64,000 nucleotides of DNA from Doris montereyensis (Eukaryota; Mollusca; Gastropoda; Nudibranchia; Dorididae), in contig JAXRKP010000178.1 of the NCBI GenBank assembly GCA_037039925.1, positions 10,001-74,000 on the forward strand, written 5' to 3'. The first letter of the stretch is position 1. Each line of letters starts with the position of its first letter. The notes beneath the pieces are model-generated. The model made no database searches. It was given only the letters and a program-made list of their open reading frames with translations, and was not told the DNA's origin. Shown one piece after another: positions 58,620 to 64,000 of the stretch. The position numbers and the translations under genes are program-made.

Positions 58620-61212
58620 TCAGACATCTATACTACATCTAGTATTTATGAATGAATTGTATTTTTTGTAGGATATTTTTTTGTGGTTCTCCATGTTTCT
58701 GAGCCATACGTTATCACTGACTTGACATTTGAGTTGAATATCATGTTTGATTTTTTTTCTGGCAGACTTGCTGGACCACACCTTGTTAAGGCTTAAAAAT
58801 GCTTGTCGTGCCTTCTGTATCCTGGTTTTTGACTCCACACCTCCCTTGCCATTAATCATGCTACACAGGTAGCAAAATTTGTCCATATTCCAGCGGTTCT
58901 CCTTTTACTACACTCATTCAGCATCAAGACGGAGTTCGTCAAGGCTGTCTTCTTTCTCCTTTTCTGTTTCTTTTATCATAGACTTCCTGATAAAAAATGC
59001 GAGACGGAGTAAAAATGGCATTCAATGGACCATGACAAAACAAGTTAACGACCTAGACTTCGCCAATGATATCGCTTGCTTTCACACATGCATAAGCAAA
59101 TGCAGGATTAAACGGATGCCATTGCATTGAGACCATAGCATCATCTGTGGGACTCAACTACAAGAAAGCCAGCAACTCTAAAGAATGAAAGTGAAAGATT
59201 CAGACTCCTCCAGCATTGTACTACTTTCGCAGTCATATCTTCATAATATGATTTCTGTATTATTCTTATAAGTTTTAAGGGTACTCCATAATGTCGCAGG
59301 AGTTTCCAAAGAGAATCCCTACGGAGACTGTTAGCAAATGCTTTCTCAAAGTACTCAAAGTAGATGCAATTGATGGATGGGGGTGAATTCCACTCTAACG
59401 ATTGCTCAACACAGATGCGCAATGTGGCTATTCGGTCAGTACATAAAATCCTTCTTGCTCTTCTCGTAGTTGGGCATCGATTGCCCTTTTACTTTTATTA
59501 TTTTGTCTTCCAAGTCCAAGGATAACCCTGTTGAGAATTTTTCCTGGAACTGACAGTGACAGTAGCATTATCCCTCTGTAGTTAGTGCACTCATTCAAGT
59601 CATTGAGGTCTCCCTTTTTAGTAGGTAATTTGACATGACCCTCTTTCCAGTCATTTGGAAATTCTTCCTTTTCCCAGATCTTTGTGAAAAGGCTATGTAA
59701 CATTTTACTAACATTAGTAACATGGCAACGGAGCACTCTGTGTTTGTTTCTCGGTGCTTCTCCAGGTATACCAACCAGTCCTGCTGCCTTTCCATTCTTA
59801 ATCTTTCTGATTGTGTGTCGCATCTCCGCTGGTGTTGGGGCAACTGTAGCTATATCTAGGTCTTCTATTGTCTCCTCTATGTTTGGGGTTGTGCAGGCCG
59901 TGGTCGATTCCACCAATTCCAGTTCTGGGAGAAGTGTTCATTCCAAGTCCAACGAGACATTTGTTCCTCCTTTGTGGTAAGATTGCCGCTTTTGCTTTTT
60001 ATGACTCTACTTCCTTGCCTGTACTTCCCTATTACCTGTGTACAGCGTAGACATCTCTCATATTTCCCTTTTCTACCGCTTTGCTGGCCTCTGGCTAATT
60101 ATTCGAAATAATTTCTTTTGTCTGTTCTTTAAGTTCTTACACTTTTCTTTACTTGAGCATTAGCCTCTGTATAATAACTTATAAGGCTTGAGAGTGGGCC
60201 TTGGATGCTCTAGTTCTTGACATTGGAAGCTGCATTTTTGCCTTCCTGTGTGTTTCTATCTTTATAGAGGTCTCTTGAGAAATCCATTCTTTCTAGTGTT
60301 ATTTCTTGAGAAGCGTTTCCTCACAGTCACATGTTGATGTCCACACTTCTTTCAGGTCCCTCCGAGTCCAATGGTTTTCTACTTCTATCTATGTTACTGT
60401 CCTGTAGTCCTGTCAGAGCCTCAAATCGATTGGAAATTGTGAGAAAAATTCTTTTTCCTTTCTTCCTTAGAAGAAGGCTGACAGTGACTGACAGCATATT
60501 TTTCTCCGTTATTAATATAGTTGTTGGTGTGTGTATCGTTTCTGTCTAAATTTTACTTACTCCATAACTTTATAACAAGGTGGTGATCCGAACTGACATC
60601 TGCTCCTCGAACTTAAACATCGCTGTGAGAGGATCTAAATCCAAATTGTTTGTTGATACACAGATGGTCAATTTGGTTCTGTCTTTGATCTAGTGAAATC
60701 CAAGTGGCAAGGTGTATTCTGTTGTGTTTTAAAAGACTCTCTCATTCTTATCATAAGGTTGTAGCTTGCACACGTTTACAAAAGTTCTCCGTTTTGGCAT
60801 AACTAAATTCTTTGTTGACATTTCTGTAGCTATGCTGATTTTAGCAGGATGGGTTGCTGGCCCAACACCCTGACTTGGAGGACCAGGATTTTTTTGTTGA
60901 GATTTAGACAGCCTACCGTACCCTCCCACTTTACTCCCAGGTTAATGAGTCCTGTCTGCTCTTGGTTTGAAATCAGAGTTCTCCAGCTCCTGCTCTTAGT
61001 GAGACCTAGATAGACTACCTTACCATTACCAGGCTGAAGAGATCTATCTACCTGGGGAGAGGTTATAGAGGCACCTAGATTCGCGTGCTACTGCTACTAG
61101 CGCTAGTCATTTCTGTTGGTATGTTGGAGTATTTTCTAAGAACTGAGTTCCCGTTTTCCAACTCCACCCCACCCTCTATGACCAGCGCCAGATTGTCCAT
61201 GACTGCTTATTG
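58620..61212 (-). mobile_element. LINE family 2, second copy, rearranged
   Basis: Minus strand: leader 60850-61212; endonuclease C-terminal part near 60600-60720 (IDHLCINKQFGF, SSDHHLV); RT fingers 59428-59916 (IKNGKAAGLVGIPGEAPRN, TNYRGIMLLS); palm ILxxYxFEKAFANSLRRDSL and LLRHYGVP near 59300-59360; thumb 58620-58886. The piece with the catalytic box (58910-59130) is inverted to the plus strand. Inactive. Confidence 0.85.
58910..59130 (+). pseudogene. Inverted LINE RT palm segment
   Basis: The plus strand reads DGVRQGCLLSPFLF, IDFLIKNARRSKNGIQWTM and LDFANDIA, where LDFADDxA is expected, so the second catalytic aspartate is lost. It lies within a LINE otherwise on the minus strand, so this segment has been inverted. 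Confidence 0.75.
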
Positions 61213-62099
61213 AGGAGTGGAGCAGAATAGGTACCCGCCATCATTCCGTGCACGCATGACGAGAAGTAGAAGGCAACTGAGGATGTCGTGGCTGCTGCGG
61301 GTTGCGAATGGCAACAAGGCAGGGTGTCGCCTATGCATTGCAACCCCTTTTTGTGGCGCAGAGGCAACATCTCTTTGCTTTCTAATCTATCCACCCACTC
61401 TTTGACTTTCATGCTCTATCGTCATGTCTTAATCTTCTCCCCTTCCCTCTTCTTACTCCCCCATGGGAACCCGGGACCTTTCCAATCCAACAGAGGAGAG
61501 GAGCAGAATAGTTACACCACCGTCTTTGCATCCATGGGTGTCATAGAAGGTGACTAAGGATACCGGGGCTGCCAGGTTGCAAATGGCAACAAGGCAGGGT
61601 GTCACCTATGCATTACAATTACATTCACAAGCTCTTTTGTGACGCAGAGGGACATATCTTTTCCCTTACTTTTCTTTTTCTATCTATCCACTCCTTTTTG
61701 CTCTATTGTCATGTCTATGTCTCCTCTTCTTTCTACTTCTTGGTCTCTCCTTTGGGACAACCTTGTCCTTAGTGGGGTGCGACCTTAAGGTAGAAAAGGG
61801 TATCCTGGAGGTTGAGGTGAAGCACCATGTTGGGGTGTCTAACTCTAACCAACAAGCCTCTTTGGCCCTGGCTTCTGCTAAGAAGGCGGACTGGGCGGTG
61901 AGGCCTATGCCACTCAATCGATTTTGGGACACCATATGGATATGGTGTCTTGGTCAGTGGTGGGGGTGCTGGCTTCTTCTTGACCTCAGAGTATGTCCTG
62001 GCAGGCAGAGCCTGTCCGCTTGTTGGATGCACAGTAGGTGTGAGATGCAGCTGATGCAGAAATTAAACAAAATTATTTATATTTACAAATTGTTGAAAT

Positions 62100-63615
62100 A
62101 TGGATACCAAAACGAAACCACTCCCGGGCCCCGCTTCCCCCCCTCCTAGCAAGTCCCAAGCGGGAGGTGAAGCAATTGTTGGGGTGCACCACCTGCTCAC
62201 TGCAAATGAAACAGAAAGATTTATGGTGTTATATCGCGACGAGGTTGAGAGCATTTGGGATACTCCCACATGTGAGACACAGAAATGTACATCCTTGTGT
62301 TGGCAAGTTTTCTGGTGGTCAAATCGAAGGATGAAGCTTACACAGACCTGTAGCATCACTCATCAACTTCAAGATAGCTCGAGCACTGAGATCTTCTAGT
62401 GGGTGATAAGCATGCCCAAAAGCGTCGGCAGACTTCGCTCTGGTGACCCTTTGATTGAAGTTGCATCAAAAGATAAGTCGTCAAAACTGCTCTGCACGGA
62501 GTAATTTGGTGATATTATATTCCTGTGCATCTTGAGCCTCAATAGTTCGAAAGGCGTCATCAAATTCCATGATCTAGATGGAGGCACTGAGGAAGAGCTC
62601 GTGGTGAACTGGATGGGGTTACCCATGCACAACAGATAATCGTCCGCAATGGGTGTAAGGGAGATCAAGACCCTTATGTCATATGGATCCGTAGTCGATG
62701 CATCCAAACCGCCAACAGTCCTCACCATTGAGTATTTGGTTTTGGTTTTGCTGTCACTGTGTCAGACTTTTTGTCCCGAATCCGATGAGGTGCTGTAACT
62801 GTCATCGGTTCGGACATGGAAAGCTAAGACGAAGTGTCAAGAGGCCGCTTGCATCACTGTTGCCCAAACTGCAGAGGTGGACACTGCCTCGTCCAAAGAC
62901 TGTCCAAAGTGGCAGGAGGAAAAAGCCATCCTCCAGTACAAAGCACAGCACGGTGGTACGTTTTCCCAGGTTAGACTAGCTAGAGCGGCTCTTCTCCCGA
63001 GTCTAGCTGCCTCTGTGCAGGGGAAAACGTATGCTGCTGTTGTTTGGGACAGATGTCTCGACTTCGATCCCAGTAGCCTGCCGGCTACTGAAGCCAAAGC
63101 CAAAACAACCTCGTCGCCCAGATATGTAAAAAAGACTAGACCAGTATATGACGGGGACAAGTCTGTCCCCACCAAACACAGATTTTTCTGTTCTTTTGGG
63201 TGAGGAAGACTCGGAAGAGATGGATTTCGATCCATCATCTTCTCACACCCCATCTTCCTCCACCTTCACCCCTACCCTCCCTCTTACTCTTATTCTTATC
63301 GTTGGAGACTCACGCCCACGTCCCTCTCCTACTCCCTACCCCAGACCATTTCCCTTCCTCCCAGACCCCGGTCCCTTCGTCATAATCCACCCCTCTGATC
63401 CCAGCCCCACTACCTCCCCTTCCCAACGAACTCTAGCCCCCCCCCTTCCATTCAAATTCCACCACCTCTCACTCTCCCCCCCCCCCCCCCTCCGTAATCT
63501 CAAACCTCCTTCCACTTTGTCTTCTTCGAGACCAGGTGGGAAGGAGGTACAGAAAAACACACCACGGGGCGAAACCGTCGGTGTCCAAACACAAACAGCA
63601 TATATGGAACACTGA
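62100..63615 (+). pseudogene. LINE ORF1 (CCHC gag-like), frameshifted
   Basis: Starts MDTKTKPLPGPASPPPSKSQ. Later blocks in shifting frames: SVGRLRSGDPLIEVASKDKS (62.42 kb), LNSSKGVIKFHDLDGGTEEE (62.55 kb), FVPNPMRCCNCHRFGHGK (62.78 kb, CCHC knuckle), SKDCPKWQEEKAILQYKAQH (62.9 kb), FSQVRLARAAL, ending in a proline-rich tail to 63615. This order (RSGDLLxEV..LNSSKG..CCHC..SxxCPxWxxEKxI) is typical of Jockey-group ORF1 nucleic-acid-binding proteins. At least two frame breaks. Confidence 0.82.
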
Positions 63616-63702
63616 AGCCTTGTGCCCAGCCCTCCCCTGCGAAGAAAGACGGGTTCACTCGGTTCAGCCTAAAACTAAAAGTACAAATATAAATTAAATT
63701 TA

Positions 63703-63812
63703 AAATGGATACCATTCTGCAGTGGAATGTGAGAGGTGTAAGACTCAGAGCAAATTATGAAGAACTAATTTTATTATGTAATTCAAAGAGACCTCTTGCC
63801 CTGGCACTGTAG
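63703..63812 (+). pseudogene. LINE ORF2 start (endonuclease), truncated
   Basis: MDTILQWNVRGVRLRANYEE followed by LILLCNSKRPLALAL and TAG. ILQWNxRG..RANYxEL.LL is the opening of Jockey-type APE endonucleases. The rest is absent; unrelated sequence follows. Confidence 0.75.
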
Positions 63813-63851
63813 GGGAGTAAAGAAAATAGAAACTTAATACATGTAGTAATA

Positions 63852-64000
63852 CAGTGGAATCCTGTGATAACGAGAGGGGGGAGGGTGGTACGAAAAATCC
63901 GTTATAGCAGGATTCACGTTACATAAGGGATCCACTTGATCCAGTAATAAATTCAAGGGAAATAATCAAGTAGGCCTAATCTATGAGTTGGAGGCTGGAA
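63852..64000 (+). mobile_element. pogo/Tigger-like element, left end
   Basis: Starts after TA with CAGTGGAATCCTGTGATAAC, then AAATCCGTTATAGCAGGATT inside. CAGTGGAAxCxCGxTATAACG with TA duplication is the Tigger/pogo terminus pattern. Runs off the window. Confidence 0.6.

Larger units (their letters stand above)
61213..63812 (+). mobile_element. LINE family 5 (Jockey/I-like) 5' half
   Basis: Two tandem 5' leader units of about 285 bp (61213-61498 and 61499-61745) share GCAAGGCAGGGTGTC and ATGCATT. ORF1 follows, then ORF2 at 63703. It is cut by a pogo/Tigger-like end at 63852. Lies head to head with the minus-strand LINE. Confidence 0.8.

Overview
The window is nuclear DNA of an animal, most likely a lophotrochozoan invertebrate (a mollusc, perhaps a gastropod). 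The reasons are two spliced, conserved animal genes with very long AT-rich introns, no operons or ribosome binding sites, and a dense mix of LINEs, tRNA-derived SINEs, cut-and-paste transposons and very long CT/GA, TA and TAA microsatellites. The phylum is inferred from overall style; no search was possible.

Two host genes can be assembled by eye. On the minus strand, the orphan UNC93/major-facilitator protein MFSD11 runs from 28769 down to 5820 in 12 coding exons (about 409 residues). On the plus strand, the splicing factor SRSF2 (SC35) has its RRM exon at 44645-45000 and its RS-domain exon at about 54974-55111. The two genes are head to head, as they are in vertebrates, where they share a bidirectional promoter. 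Here the start codons are 15.9 kb apart and the gap is packed with mobile elements.

Layout: 1-2180 AT-rich DNA with one weak candidate terminal exon; 2190-5535 a decayed LINE (family 1, plus strand); 5745-28769 MFSD11, whose introns hold two tRNA-derived SINE insertions at 6195-6845 (between exons 11 and 12) and a third at 21938-22250, a piggyBac-like remnant with TTAA ends (8908-9575), a 3.4-kb block of nested tandem repeats (9590-12970), a 60-bp minisatellite (18.2 kb), a large GA tract (24.2-24.9 kb), a fold-back MITE (26320-26577) and a 1.8-kb TIR transposon (26708-28527). The spacer holds a PIF/Harbinger transposase with a divergent MADF partner (29.4-30.6 kb), a TAA satellite (31.6-31.9 kb), a minus-strand LINE (32.3-35.6 kb), a defective Ty3-type element with very short LTRs and no integrase (36530-40580), a 5' LINE fragment (41.2-41.9 kb) and a third LINE family (42.6-44.4 kb). 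SRSF2 intron 1 (45001 to about 54973) holds a second copy of the 1.8-kb transposon, itself carrying a nested MITE, plus LINE remnants. Downstream of SRSF2, a minus-strand and a plus-strand LINE meet head to head near 61.2 kb, and the window ends in a pogo/Tigger-like terminus.

Summing the listed intervals, repeats and mobile elements make up about half the window. No TE open reading frame is intact. Single-base frame breaks in both conserved host genes suggest residual sequencing error, although real pseudogenisation is not excluded. No tRNA, rRNA or CRISPR locus was seen.
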